Assembly (NCBI GenBank): GCA_913062625.1 | Contig: CAJXWP010000004.1 | Coordinates: 1-64,000, forward strand | DNA: 64,000 nucleotides | From: an uncultured Haliea sp. | Lineage (GTDB): Bacteria; Pseudomonadota; Gammaproteobacteria; Pseudomonadales; Halieaceae | Direction: 5' to 3' | Part shown: positions 46,485-56,952 of the stretch, piece by piece | Layout of the letters: the number at the start of each line of letters is the position of its first letter | How positions within the stretch are numbered: position 1 is the first letter of the stretch | The notes under the pieces: model-generated | Told to the model about the DNA's origin: nothing | The model's input: the letters and a program-made list of their open reading frames with translations, nothing else | The model's database searches: none | Program-made: the position numbers and the translations under genes

Positions 46485-47417
46485 ATGACTTTTTTTGCCC
46501 GGCTTAACCGCCCTTGGGTGCATTTTATTGTGTTGGGCGTTCTGCTGTTCTACCTGCAGAGCATTTTCCTTCCTGAGCCTAGGCCGGTGGTGGGGCCACT
46601 GAGCGAGTCGCGCGTAGACGCACTACAGCAGCAATGGTTCGCCAGTGTCGGTCGGTTACCCACGCCGGAGCAGCAGGATCGAATGCTAGAGGCGGAACTT
46701 GATAGAGATATGTTGTTCCAGCGAGCGATTGATCTGGATCTCCACCTTTACGATACGGTGGTATACCAACGTCTATTACTCAATATGCGTTTTCTACAAA
46801 TGTCCGAGGGCAAAACGGATCAAGAGAACTATGAGACCGCGTTAGAAATGCGCCTGCATCTTGGTGACGAAGTGATCAAACGGCGGATGATTCAGGTAAT
46901 GGAGCAATTGCTATTGGCTGCTAATCCCCCAAGCCCCCCAACGGAAGCGGAAATCGCGGCCGAGTTTGATCAGCGTAAGGAAGAATTACGCAGACCCACA
47001 CGCTATTCGATAGAACATATTTATTTTAATCGAGAGCGAGAGGCCGAGGCTGATGCCGTAATGGCACAAATTAATGAGCAAAATCTCACGCCAGATCAGG
47101 CGCGACAATTAAGTTCACCTTTTTTGCCTGGCTACCAATTTACCGGCCAAACGCCGGACCAGCTGGCACGTCACTTTGGTGCTTCCTTCGTGGAAAATCT
47201 GCAAAAAACGGATCCGCAGGCTGGAGGCTGGGTCGGCCCGGTGCGTTCTACTTACGGACTACACTATGTATGGGTCAGTGAGGTTGAGCCCTCCAGAGAT
47301 GCCACTATTGATGAGGTTCGTTTGCAGCTGCAGCGCGACGTTGAGTCTCGCGCTAGGGAAACTGCACTGCGTAATAGCATTAACGCCACGCGCGAAAACT
47401 ACGAGATCAGGCGATGA
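46485..47417 (+). CDS. Parvulin-type (PpiC) peptidyl-prolyl cis-trans isomerase, membrane-anchored
   Basis: N-terminal TM; RYSIEHIYFNRERE...DPQAGGWVGPVRSTYGLHYVWVSEVEPSRDATIDEVRLQLQRDV. Confidence 0.85.
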   Translation: MTFFARLNRPWVHFIVLGVLLFYLQSIFLPEPRPVVGPLSESRVDALQQQWFASVGRLPTPEQQDRMLEAELDRDMLFQRAIDLDLHLYDTVVYQRLLLNMRFLQMSEGKTDQENYETALEMRLHLGDEVIKRRMIQVMEQLLLAANPPSPPTEAEIAAEFDQRKEELRRPTRYSIEHIYFNREREAEADAVMAQINEQNLTPDQARQLSSPFLPGYQFTGQTPDQLARHFGASFVENLQKTDPQAGGWVGPVRSTYGLHYVWVSEVEPSRDATIDEVRLQLQRDVESRARETALRNSINATRENYEIRR

Positions 47418-48418
47418 AGAATGTGCGAATCCTGGTAACTCTTATTCTGGGTGTATGTGCGATCCAAGCTGTTCATGGCCACCGTTTCGCGCCTTCACTG
47501 TTGAAAGTCAACGAGACCGCTCCGCAGCAATATAATATGGTGTGGAAGACACCGGCACAGGGTGTCAGTAATGTGCCATTGGAACCGGTGTGGCCGGAAG
47601 CCTGTGAGGCGATCAGTGCAAGTCCGCCCCAGCTGGAGGACACAGGCGTTGTGACCAGTTGGCAGTTACAGTGTTCTGCGTTGGGACAAGAGGGTCTGGT
47701 GGGTGAGATTCTGGGTGTGTCTGGGCTTGGTGCTAGCCAGGCATCAGCGATGGTCATTGTGAACCTGCTTGATGGGCGCCAGTACCAACAGGTGCTTAAT
47801 GCAGATCGGCCGGATTTTGTAGTACCTGCTGAATCGACTGCCGGGGATGTGGTGGGCAACTATACCCGTTTAGGGGTGGAGCATATTTGGACGGGTTTTG
47901 ATCACCTGATGTTCGTCTTTGGCTTGCTGCTGCTGGTGGGTGGTGGAAGTCGCCTATTTTGGACGATTACTGCATTTACGGTAGGGCACAGCATCACATT
48001 GTCGCTCGTTACGCTGGGCTACCTTGATTATCCCGTCGGCTTGGTGGAGTTTGCTATCGCGCTGAGCATCTTTGCGCTCGCTGTGGAACTGACACGGATG
48101 AAAAAGCATGATGTCCTTTGGCGAAATCCGTGGTGGCTGGCTGGGGGGTTTGGAATACTGCACGGCATGGGCTTTGCGGGCGCACTGGCTGAAACTGGAC
48201 TGCCCCAGGACAACGTTCCGCTGGCTCTATTGTTTTTCAACATTGGAATCGAATTGGGACAGATAGCGTTTATCCTGCTGGTGTGGGCGATCTGGTTCGT
48301 GATCAGAAAGCCATTGGCGCCGTGGCAGGACAAACTGTTTCCAGTACCCGTCTATATTTTAGGGTCCTTGTCGGCGATGTGGTGTATTGAGCGAGGTTTG
48401 GCGGCGTTGTTGGGTTAG
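47414..48418 (+). CDS. HupE/UreJ family membrane protein
   Basis: LGVEHIWTGFDHLMFVFGLLLLVGGGSRLFWTITAFTVGHSITLSLVTLGYLDYPVGLVEFAIALSIFALAVEL; HGMGFAGALAETGLP. Confidence 0.9.
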   Translation: MKNVRILVTLILGVCAIQAVHGHRFAPSLLKVNETAPQQYNMVWKTPAQGVSNVPLEPVWPEACEAISASPPQLEDTGVVTSWQLQCSALGQEGLVGEILGVSGLGASQASAMVIVNLLDGRQYQQVLNADRPDFVVPAESTAGDVVGNYTRLGVEHIWTGFDHLMFVFGLLLLVGGGSRLFWTITAFTVGHSITLSLVTLGYLDYPVGLVEFAIALSIFALAVELTRMKKHDVLWRNPWWLAGGFGILHGMGFAGALAETGLPQDNVPLALLFFNIGIELGQIAFILLVWAIWFVIRKPLAPWQDKLFPVPVYILGSLSAMWCIERGLAALLG

Positions 48419-48648
48419 CGTGACCACGCATGCGCTAGTACCTCAGGCACTTCTCGATTACCCTGTCGCTACGCAATAGTTAGGGTCTCGTGTAATGTCG
48501 CCACACGATGGGGTAAAACCCAAACTGGACTGACTGTTGAGCGTTATCCAGAAGGACTGGCAGCGCAGCGCGTATTCGAATGATGCGTCTTGCAATGCGT
48601 TCGATTATCAAATTTGACAATGACTTAAATAACGAAAGGACATGCAAA

Positions 48649-49776
48649 ATGACCGCTACCGGATTACAACTTCGCTCCACCGTTAAGCAGGACAACACCC
48701 TCGAAATAACATTGGTAGATATCCCTATTCCTGAGCCCGGCCCCGATGAGGTGCTGGTGCAGGTTGAAGCTGCGCCCTTAAATCCGTCTGATCTGGCACT
48801 GCTGTTTGGCCCTGCGGATATGACGACGATGAGGATGTCGGGGACAGCTGAGCGGCCAGTGGTCAGCGCTGATATTCCCGCCGGATTAATGAAGATGGTG
48901 GCTGCGCGTATTGGCGAATCTCTATCGGTGGGTAACGAGGGTGCCGGCACGGTGATTGGCGCAGGCGCATCGGATGCGGCGCAGGCGTTGATGGGTAAAC
49001 GGGTCGGAATCATCGGTGGCGAGATGTACAGCCAGTACCGTTGTGTGAATGCTTTTATGTGTCTCGAGTTGGAGGACGGCACTACCGCATCAGAGGGTGC
49101 TTCCTGTTTTGTCAATCCACTCACCGCTCTGGCCATGGTTGAGACCATGCGGATGGAGAATCACACGGCGCTGGTGCATACCGCAGCGGCCTCCAACCTT
49201 GGTCAGATGTTAAATCGTATCTGCATGAACGAAGGTATAGCGCTGGTGAATATCGTCCGGAAGGTGGAACAAGAAGCGATTCTCAAAGCTATGGGCGCGA
49301 AATATATTATCAATTCAACCAGTGATAGCTATTACGATGACCTTACGGATGCGCTTACTGAAACTGGGGCGACACTGGCGTTTGATGCGACCGGTGGCGG
49401 CAAGCTGGCAGGCGAGATCCTCACCTGTATGGAAGCGGCGGCGGTACGTAATATGACTGAGTACAACCGTTATGGCAGTGATGTATTCAAGCAGGTGTAT
49501 ATCTACGGTGGTCTCGATCGCACTTCCACCACGTTGACGCGCAACTTCGGGTTTTCTTGGAGCCTGTCAGGTTTTCTGCTAACACCGTTTCTGCAGAAGG
49601 TGGGCATGGAGAAAAGCATGCAAATGCGCGCCAGAGTGGCGGCAGAAATAAAAACCACCTTTGCCAGCCATTACACTAAAGAAGTATCACTGGCGGAGGC
49701 GTTGTCGATAGAGGCAATCGCCGTTTACGGTAAGCAGGCCACAGGGGAAAAGTACCTGATCAAGCCGCAGGCCTGA
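48649..49776 (+). CDS. MDR/zinc-type alcohol dehydrogenase-like (NAD(P)H:quinone oxidoreductase family)
   Basis: IPEPGPDEVLVQVEAAPLNPSDLALL, VGNEGAGTVIGAGAS, LVHTAAASNLGQMLNRICMNEGIALVNIVRK; start at MTATGLQLRS. Confidence 0.9.
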   Translation: MTATGLQLRSTVKQDNTLEITLVDIPIPEPGPDEVLVQVEAAPLNPSDLALLFGPADMTTMRMSGTAERPVVSADIPAGLMKMVAARIGESLSVGNEGAGTVIGAGASDAAQALMGKRVGIIGGEMYSQYRCVNAFMCLELEDGTTASEGASCFVNPLTALAMVETMRMENHTALVHTAAASNLGQMLNRICMNEGIALVNIVRKVEQEAILKAMGAKYIINSTSDSYYDDLTDALTETGATLAFDATGGGKLAGEILTCMEAAAVRNMTEYNRYGSDVFKQVYIYGGLDRTSTTLTRNFGFSWSLSGFLLTPFLQKVGMEKSMQMRARVAAEIKTTFASHYTKEVSLAEALSIEAIAVYGKQATGEKYLIKPQA

Positions 49777-49788
49777 TGAAAGGCCTCG

Positions 49789-51633
49789 CTAGCGCTCGGC
49801 GCTCAGTGTCCATGGATTGAATTGTGCGCAGCCCAATGCGTTGTAGTCCGCTTCATTCCACACGTCGTCACCGGCGTTAGCGAGGAGGAACAGCTGTACA
49901 TGCAGTGCACAGCGTGAGCGCAGGTCGACTATATTTTGGTCCTGCGCTATGCGCTCTTTCAGCATTGCCACCGTCATAGGCTCATTCACCATGCGCAGGC
50001 CCCCACCACGGGCCGTATCGAGCAGCATGAGGTTAGCGCCAGACTGGTTCCAAGGCGTCCACTGAGGCAACGTGCCGCTGCGGCCCTTTCCCGGTGCGCC
50101 CGTGCTGGCAAACTCAGACCAATAGCTGCGCATGTCTTCACCCAATCGGTCGCGGCCGGCAATATTGTCGTCGTTGTACAGGCCGGGTGCCCCGATGGCT
50201 CCCTCAAAACCGCCAAAAATATAGGCTACTTCGAGACCGTGGGCTGCGCCCAGCAATTCACTGTAGTCAACGAGCCAGTTTTTACCGCCTTCGTCCCAAT
50301 CCCAGCGATAGGCAAAAACCGGCTCTGAAGTGTTGGCTGCAATGATGTCGGCGGTGCCATCTACTGCCATCGCTTTCCAGCCGTCACTGAGATAAGCCGA
50401 GACCTCGTTATACGCCTGCAGATCCTTGATGCGCGGCAGAAAGCCAAAGCGAAGTTTGACAAACTCCGGATCTAGCGCCAGAAATAATTTTGCTTCGTCT
50501 CGGTTGGTTCCTGTGATCAGTGGGACACTATTGTATCGCGAGGGATCGCTGAACACTGTGTACAGTGTGTCTTTGGGCAGTACTGTGCCGTCACGAAAAC
50601 TCTGCGGCGCGCTATACATGCCCGCGCCACCTGATACACCGGCGAGGATTTCTTGCGCACTGCGGGAATACATGAACTCAAGTGTTTCCTCTTTAGACAT
50701 TAACATCTGTGCGGCGCGGGCAGCACTGCTGTCTTTGGCGCGACCTGCATTTTTTAGCTGCAGTGCCAGCCATTCACGAGAGCTGAGCGCTTGTCCGGGG
50801 CGTGCATCGTCATGAAAGTTTTCTGCGCGCCACAGTGGTGTAGTGCCGACGGATCCACTTTGTGCAATTGCTCGATGGAAAAGTCCTTTCGCCAGTGGTG
50901 ATGCCATTAGCGAGAACACGTTGCGACCTCCCGCTGACTCACCAAAAATAGTGACATTGTTGTGGTCGCCGCCAAAGTTGGCGATGTTATCGGACACCCA
51001 TTGCAGTGCCGCGATCATGTCGAGGTTGGCATAGTTGCCGCTGGCATCCAGCGCGTCGCGGTCGGGAGTGCGCAGTGCAGGGTGACTCATCCAGCCAAAA
51101 AATCCCAGCCGGTAGTTGAGAGTGACCACGATGACCTGTTCTTCACCTGCCAGCGTACTGGCATCATAGGTGTTAGCGGTGCCGATGGTGTTACCGCCTC
51201 CGTGAATCCACACCATTACCGGAAGTGTGTCGGAGGCCGCGCTACTGTGGTCACGTGGTGACCAGATATTGAGGTACAGGCAATCTTCGCTACCCACAAC
51301 GGCGCCGCTGTCGTCGGGTAGGCCGTCGAGCGGACCGGACAGCTGCACGCAGGGATCACGAAACGTCGTTGTTTTGAGTCTCTTGATCCAGGGTTTTACG
51401 GGCTGTGGCGAGCGCCAGCGAAGACCTGCCACTGGCGGCGCAGCGAAGGGAATGCCGAGCCAAACATAGGTGTTGCTAGCATCTGCACTGCCGATGACCG
51501 GCCCGGTTTGAATGTCGCGTTCTGTGGCCGTATCGGGTGTCTTAGCCCCTTCCTCGCGCGATGACGCGGGCCAAAGATACACAAGCAATACTGCCAATAA
51601 AACCACAAAAATAATAACCACATTTTTTTTCAT
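49789..51633 (-). CDS. Secreted type-B carboxylesterase/lipase
   Basis: N-terminal TM/signal; YLNIWSP..., VMVWIHGGGNTIG, VTIFGESAGGRNVFSLMASPLAKGLFHRAIAQSGS. Confidence 0.95.
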   Translation of the reverse strand: MKKNVVIIFVVLLAVLLVYLWPASSREEGAKTPDTATERDIQTGPVIGSADASNTYVWLGIPFAAPPVAGLRWRSPQPVKPWIKRLKTTTFRDPCVQLSGPLDGLPDDSGAVVGSEDCLYLNIWSPRDHSSAASDTLPVMVWIHGGGNTIGTANTYDASTLAGEEQVIVVTLNYRLGFFGWMSHPALRTPDRDALDASGNYANLDMIAALQWVSDNIANFGGDHNNVTIFGESAGGRNVFSLMASPLAKGLFHRAIAQSGSVGTTPLWRAENFHDDARPGQALSSREWLALQLKNAGRAKDSSAARAAQMLMSKEETLEFMYSRSAQEILAGVSGGAGMYSAPQSFRDGTVLPKDTLYTVFSDPSRYNSVPLITGTNRDEAKLFLALDPEFVKLRFGFLPRIKDLQAYNEVSAYLSDGWKAMAVDGTADIIAANTSEPVFAYRWDWDEGGKNWLVDYSELLGAAHGLEVAYIFGGFEGAIGAPGLYNDDNIAGRDRLGEDMRSYWSEFASTGAPGKGRSGTLPQWTPWNQSGANLMLLDTARGGGLRMVNEPMTVAMLKERIAQDQNIVDLRSRCALHVQLFLLANAGDDVWNEADYNALGCAQFNPWTLSAER

Positions 51634-51663
51634 GGCTTTGCTCCGATACTCACAGGGTCATAT

Positions 51664-52452
51664 TTAGGGATTACCCGGCCAGTCTTCCATGTCGATTAGC
51701 GGGTAAAATGCAAGTTGTATGCCTTCCATTATGTTGCTCTCGTTTTCCAGAATATTGCGCCGCCGTATATATCGACCTTTTGTTGAACGGCTGTCTATCG
51801 CGTCGGTGGCATCGATCCCGCCGCGACCGTGAAATACAGGTTTCAATTCTGTGTCGTAGATAGTGACTTTCAAAGAGACCATTGCTGCCATCATGCTCCA
51901 GTCGAAACTGGCACTGACGCCATCCCCGGGGCCCTGCATGGTTGGGGTACGGGACACGCCATCCCAGCGCGCCAGATGTTTCATGCCGCCACTAAATGAT
52001 TCCTGAACTTCGACCAGGTCAGTAAATATAAAACCATCAATGCTAGAACTCTCGACTAATTCGTCGCGCACGCTATGCATGATCTGCGCAAATGTCTTGC
52101 CGTTAATCTTGCCGCTGGTTGGGTCCACCGGATTGCCAAAGGCGCGCACGGCAGTATTCCAACGTTGCTCAAACTCGCGCTGCGGCAGAACGGTAAAACC
52201 ATTTTCCTTGAGGTACTCTACTATTTTCGCGTCGATGCGTGGGGCTTCTTTTTTCAGATAGTTTCGCGACTGGGAACCGAGATTTACATGCGCAATAACG
52301 ACGATTTTCATCGGTTGTGCCTCGAGACGCTCCTGGTCGATCGAGGCGGGAAAAACCGTTGGATTGTAGGCCGGCGCCATACTGCAGGCGCTTAGCAGAG
52401 CAGCATAAACAAAAAAAACACCGTACCGGCAAAAAGTGTGTAGTCGACGCAT
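51664..52452 (-). CDS. Uncharacterised lipoprotein
   Basis: MRRLHTFCRYGVFFVYAALLSAC-SMAPAYNPTV lipobox; C-terminal region has no family I recognise. Confidence 0.75.
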   Translation of the reverse strand: MRRLHTFCRYGVFFVYAALLSACSMAPAYNPTVFPASIDQERLEAQPMKIVVIAHVNLGSQSRNYLKKEAPRIDAKIVEYLKENGFTVLPQREFEQRWNTAVRAFGNPVDPTSGKINGKTFAQIMHSVRDELVESSSIDGFIFTDLVEVQESFSGGMKHLARWDGVSRTPTMQGPGDGVSASFDWSMMAAMVSLKVTIYDTELKPVFHGRGGIDATDAIDSRSTKGRYIRRRNILENESNIMEGIQLAFYPLIDMEDWPGNP

Positions 52453-52612
52453 GCCTAACTCCCTGTTGTTATGTTGTACCATAGCTTAACAAAATCTATT
52501 GCAGGACACAGCCTCACGGGTAAGAAAAACAACCCGCTCGATTAATCGATGTTGTGATACATGATAATCTTGCGCTTGTTGAAACAACTGTCGCAGGACA
52601 AGGTGTTAACGA

Positions 52613-53410
52613 GTGCTGGATTTGTACGTGAAGCAGGTGGGAGAAGGCCCCGCGGTTATGTTGTTGCATGGCCTTTTTGGCGCGGGAGCTAACTTGGGTG
52701 GATTAGCGCGAGCTTTACGCAATAAGTTCACCGTGTTGAGCGTCGATTTGCCCAGCCATGGGCGTTCTGAATGGTTAAAAAATCCGAGTTTACCTGCAAT
52801 GGCAAAGAGTGTGCAGCGTTGGATGGACACACAAGGGCTACCCCGGGCGCATCTGGTAGGCCATTCCCTGGGGGGCAAAGTAGCCATGCAGTTAGCCCTA
52901 CAGTATCCGCAGCGAGTCGAATCGCTGGTGGTAGCGGATATCGCACCGGTGCAGTATTCGGCGCATCACGAGGCTGTCTTTGCTGCACTTCACGCGATAG
53001 ATGCCGCACAGTGTACCCGTCGTGAGCAAGCTGCCGAACTAATGGCGCAGCATGTAAAGGGGGAGGCATTGATACAGTTTTTGTTGATGAGTCTGCAGCG
53101 TGACGCAGGGGGAATATTGCGTTGGCGTTTTGATTTGCAGGGCCTCAGGACATCTTACTCATCAATGCTGGCAGCGCCGTCGGTTGAGTCGTCCTATCCC
53201 GGCCCCGCACTGTTCATTAAAGGCGGCACGTCAGACTATATTTCAGAGGAATATTGGCCTGTGATTCAGCGGCTTTTTCCAGCGGCGTCAATAAAAATAA
53301 TGCCCGGTTGCGGCCATTGGTTGCACGCAGAAAAACCAGAGTTGTTCAACGGTATCGTGGAGCGCTTTCTTGTACCCCTAAAGCCACGTATGCTAGCGCC
53401 TGCGAAATAG
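52613..53410 (+). CDS. Alpha/beta-fold hydrolase (YbfF-like esterase)
   Basis: VMLLHGLFGAGANLGGLARAL, VDLPSHGRSEW, LVGHSLGGKVAMQLALQYPQRVESLVVADIAPVQY, GCGHWLHAEKPELF. Confidence 0.93.
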   Translation: MLDLYVKQVGEGPAVMLLHGLFGAGANLGGLARALRNKFTVLSVDLPSHGRSEWLKNPSLPAMAKSVQRWMDTQGLPRAHLVGHSLGGKVAMQLALQYPQRVESLVVADIAPVQYSAHHEAVFAALHAIDAAQCTRREQAAELMAQHVKGEALIQFLLMSLQRDAGGILRWRFDLQGLRTSYSSMLAAPSVESSYPGPALFIKGGTSDYISEEYWPVIQRLFPAASIKIMPGCGHWLHAEKPELFNGIVERFLVPLKPRMLAPAK

Positions 53411-53431
53411 AACCAAGAGAGACCGGTTGGC

Positions 53432-53758
53432 GTGTATTTGACATTGGGCGAAATAATAAGTTTGTTTGCGTTCTGTTTGCTGTGCATGCATTTTTTGGCG
53501 GCTGTGCGTGTGAGGGAGCTGGCTTTGCAGGCGGTTGGACGCGCCAGTAAACACGATGAGTTCCAGTTGCTGGATCAGTCAGTGCACATACGTCGCATGT
53601 CCCTCAGTCGAGATGACCGCGGCCGCTGGCATATCTGGCGTCAGTACCGATTCGACTACACTTACGAGGGAGTGGAGCGCCGTCAGGGCTTTGTCATTAT
53701 GCTGGGCAAGCAATTACAGTCTATCGTGGTGTCGGAAAGAGCCCCTACACTGCACTAG
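53432..53758 (+). CDS. DUF3301-like conserved small membrane protein
   Basis: N-terminal TM; DEFQLLDQSVHIRRMSLSRDDRGRWHIWRQYRFDYTYEGVERRQGFVIMLGKQLQSIVVSE. Confidence 0.75.
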   Translation: MYLTLGEIISLFAFCLLCMHFLAAVRVRELALQAVGRASKHDEFQLLDQSVHIRRMSLSRDDRGRWHIWRQYRFDYTYEGVERRQGFVIMLGKQLQSIVVSERAPTLH

Positions 53759-53775
53759 CGAGCCGGCATCAACGG

Positions 53776-55224
53776 CTATTTTTTGATTTGTGAGTCCAAC
53801 ATATTAGCGACTTTCTGCCCGTAGGGAGGTAGTGTGCCAGCCAGCTTGGCCATGTCTACAAAACCTTCTCGGTAGACGCCGCGGGCGTGGCTGAAGGTGC
53901 GAAAGCCGTCACGGCCCCGGTAGTTGCCCATCCCGCTATGGCCAACGCCGCCGAACGGTAAGTCATCGCAGCCGACGTGGAGAGCAATAGCGTTTACCGC
54001 AACGCCCCCGGAAAGTGTTTCGTTGATGACTTTATCCTGTTCCGCTTTATCCTTGCCGAAGTAATACAGAGCCAGTGGTCGTTCGCGAGCATTGATGAAA
54101 TCAATGACGTCCTCCAAATTTTCGTAGGCTTTGATATTTAGCATGGCACCGAAAATTTCATCCTGCATGCAGGCAAAATCATCGTCAGGATTGATGATGA
54201 GGTGCAGGGCAATCTTATGATCACTGCGCTCGGAAAATGCTTCTCCGGGCGGACACAGGGGAATAACTCTGGCGCCTTTGTTAGAGGCCTCATCAATGTA
54301 GCCTTTCACACGATCGTAGTGCCGTTCATTGATGCAGGCGACAAAATCAGGGTTATCCTGAATAGTGGGGTACTGTTCCGCTATCACCGCCTTGCAGCGA
54401 TTAATAAAAGCCTCCATGCGGCTGTGCGGTACAAAGCAGTAATCCGGGCTGACACACAGCTGACCACCGTTCATAGACTTGCCTGTGATGATGCGTTCGG
54501 CTGCTAGGTGAATGTCACAGTCCTCGCCGATAACAACAGGCGACTTGCCGCCTAGCTCCAGCGTAACGGGCACCATGTTTTCTGAGGCAGCACGCATCAC
54601 CAGTCGTCCAATGCTGGTGGCGCCGGTGAAGATCAGGTGATCGAGCGGCAGGGCAGAAAAGGCGGCTCCGACTTCCGGTCCGCCGGCGATGACCGTGATC
54701 TCCGACTCCTCAAAGTACTGCGCAAACAACGTACGCATGATCTCAGCCGTGTGTGGGGTATACTCCGAAGGCTTAATCATGGCGCGGTTGCCTGCGCCCA
54801 GTACATCTGCAAGTGGACTGAAAATCATGTTTACAGGCACATTCCACGGCGTCATGATACCCACTACACCTTTAGGCTGATGGTGCACCTGCGCCTTGGC
54901 GCCAAGGAAATTCATGGGCATGAACGGGGTGCGCTTTTCCGGCTTCATCCATTTTTTGAGATTTTTCTTTACGAACTTAAGACTGCCGATAGAGGTCATG
55001 ATATCGGTCATTAGTGTCACGTATTTCGAGCGACAACCGAAGTCGTTATTCACGGCTTCACAGATTGCTTCTTTGTTGTCGACCAGTAAGGCGATACAAC
55101 GATCGATGCGGTCTATCCGAGTGGCAAGTGCGACGGTGCCTTCGGCGCAAAAAGCACGTCGCTGATTGTCGAGTATGAGCCGCAGTTCTGCGACTGCAGC
55201 GCTTTCTTTTAATGATGCATTCAT
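53776..55224 (-). CDS. Coniferyl-aldehyde-dehydrogenase-like aldehyde dehydrogenase
   Basis: PKGVVGIMTPWNVPVNMIFSPLADVLGAGNRAMIKPSEYTP, VTLELGGKSPVVIGEDCD, NGGQLCVSPDYCFVP, DDLPFGGVGHSGMGNYRGRDGFRTFSHARGVYRE. Confidence 0.93.
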   Translation of the reverse strand: MNASLKESAAVAELRLILDNQRRAFCAEGTVALATRIDRIDRCIALLVDNKEAICEAVNNDFGCRSKYVTLMTDIMTSIGSLKFVKKNLKKWMKPEKRTPFMPMNFLGAKAQVHHQPKGVVGIMTPWNVPVNMIFSPLADVLGAGNRAMIKPSEYTPHTAEIMRTLFAQYFEESEITVIAGGPEVGAAFSALPLDHLIFTGATSIGRLVMRAASENMVPVTLELGGKSPVVIGEDCDIHLAAERIITGKSMNGGQLCVSPDYCFVPHSRMEAFINRCKAVIAEQYPTIQDNPDFVACINERHYDRVKGYIDEASNKGARVIPLCPPGEAFSERSDHKIALHLIINPDDDFACMQDEIFGAMLNIKAYENLEDVIDFINARERPLALYYFGKDKAEQDKVINETLSGGVAVNAIALHVGCDDLPFGGVGHSGMGNYRGRDGFRTFSHARGVYREGFVDMAKLAGTLPPYGQKVANMLDSQIKK

Positions 55225-55245
55225 GTTCGATTCCTCTTTAGACGT

Positions 55246-56952
55246 TCACACTGTCGAGACGGCTGCGTCTTTCTGCACTTTTCTTTGTTTCGAGCTTTTG
55301 CTTAATCCTTGCGGCAGGGTGGTCTTTACGCCGGCGTCCTGTAACAGCATATCCGCGCATTTCTCAGCGATCATGACCGCCGGCGCATTCGTATTCCCGG
55401 ATGTGATATTGGGCATAATGGAGGCGTCGGCAATGCGCAAGCGTTTAATTCCGTGCACGCGCAGGCGGTCATCCACTACCGCCATTTTGTCGGAACCCAT
55501 TTTGCAGGTTCCAACGGGATGGTAGACCGACTCTGCCTCCGCACGCACATAGTCGAGAATCTGCTCATCCGTTTCGGTAAGCGCACCGGGTCTGAATTCC
55601 TCGCCGCGGTAATGTTTCAAGGCGGGTGCTAGGAAGATACCCCTCACTCTGCGAAAGGCGGCGATGATCGCTTTACGGTCGTTTTCGGTGTCGAGATAAT
55701 TAGCATGAATGCTCGGATGAACCAGCGGGTCTTTGCTGCGAATATGCACGCTGCCTCGACTCTCTGGACGCAGGTAGCACACTGTAGCGGTAGTTCCAGG
55801 TGCCGGTTTGAGATTTCCCTTGCTGTCGGGTTCACTGGCAGCAGGCGCGAAATGGATTTGGGAATCGGCCCTAGTCGCGTCATCGGTACTGCGAAAGAAT
55901 ACGCCGACCTGTGCTGCCGGGTGAGCCAGCAGACCGGTTCCTTTGATTAGGTACTTGAGTAAATTTTTAGCCATGGCCAGCGGGCGAGTTTCCTCATAGA
56001 ACGTCGTTACGCCGTTTAGTCCCTGCTGAACATTCACGGTCAGGTGATCCTGCAGATTCTCGCCTACTCCGGGGAGGTGGTGTTTGACCTCTACGTCTAC
56101 TGACTCAAGATGTTGCTGATCACCGACTCCTGACAGCTCCAACAGCTGCGGCGAGTTAATCACGCCGCCGCAAAGTATCGTCTCATGGCGAGCATAAGCG
56201 CGCTCGAGACGTGAGCCTTTCTTTGCGTCCACTCGGTATTCGACGCCGATAGCTTCACCGTCTTCAATAAGAACGCGCTCACACAATGCGCCGGTGACGA
56301 CGGTGAGATTGGGACGGCTTTTGCACGCTTTTAAAAAAGTGCGGGCAGAACTCTGACGGCGCCCTTTGCGAATGTTGGTCTGATAATACCCAGCGCCTTC
56401 TTGGCTGGCGCCGTTGAAATCTGCATTGTAGGGGATGTCACATTGAATGGAGGCTTCGATGAAGATGTCCGCCAGATCCATTTTTTGATCATTGGCAAAG
56501 TCCTCAACCCACAGTGGCCCGCCATAACCGTGCCATTCATCGGCACCTTCGGCCTTGTGCTCTGAACGCTTGAAGTAGGGCAGTACTTCCTCATAAGACC
56601 AGCCGACGTTGCCCATCTCACTCCAGTGGTCATAATCCTCGCGCTGTCCTCGGATGTACACCATACCGTTAATGCAGCTGGTGCCGCCCAGCACCTTACC
56701 GCGAGGCCAGGAAATGCGCCGATGATGCATATTGGGGTCCGCTTCGGTCTCGTAGCACCAGTTGACCTTTGGGTTCTTCATGAGAAAAGCGAAACCCAGC
56801 GGAATATGGATGAGGGGGAAGGTGTCCTTGCCGCCGGCTTCGAGCAGCAGCACACGTCGACTAGACTCGCGCGACAGTCGGTAGGCGAGCGCGCATCCTG
56901 CAGAGCCAGCGCCCACGATGATGTAGTCATAGGTGGTAGGGTTTTCGAGCAT
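55246..56952 (-). CDS. GMC-family FAD oxidoreductase (choline/long-chain alcohol dehydrogenase-like)
   Basis: YDYIIVGAGSAGCALAYRLS, WPRGKVLGGTSCINGMVYIRGQREDYDHW, HPVGTCKMGSDKMAVVDDRLRVHGIKRLRIADASIMPNITSGNTNAPAVMIAEKCAD. Confidence 0.95.
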   Translation of the reverse strand: MLENPTTYDYIIVGAGSAGCALAYRLSRESSRRVLLLEAGGKDTFPLIHIPLGFAFLMKNPKVNWCYETEADPNMHHRRISWPRGKVLGGTSCINGMVYIRGQREDYDHWSEMGNVGWSYEEVLPYFKRSEHKAEGADEWHGYGGPLWVEDFANDQKMDLADIFIEASIQCDIPYNADFNGASQEGAGYYQTNIRKGRRQSSARTFLKACKSRPNLTVVTGALCERVLIEDGEAIGVEYRVDAKKGSRLERAYARHETILCGGVINSPQLLELSGVGDQQHLESVDVEVKHHLPGVGENLQDHLTVNVQQGLNGVTTFYEETRPLAMAKNLLKYLIKGTGLLAHPAAQVGVFFRSTDDATRADSQIHFAPAASEPDSKGNLKPAPGTTATVCYLRPESRGSVHIRSKDPLVHPSIHANYLDTENDRKAIIAAFRRVRGIFLAPALKHYRGEEFRPGALTETDEQILDYVRAEAESVYHPVGTCKMGSDKMAVVDDRLRVHGIKRLRIADASIMPNITSGNTNAPAVMIAEKCADMLLQDAGVKTTLPQGLSKSSKQRKVQKDAAVSTV

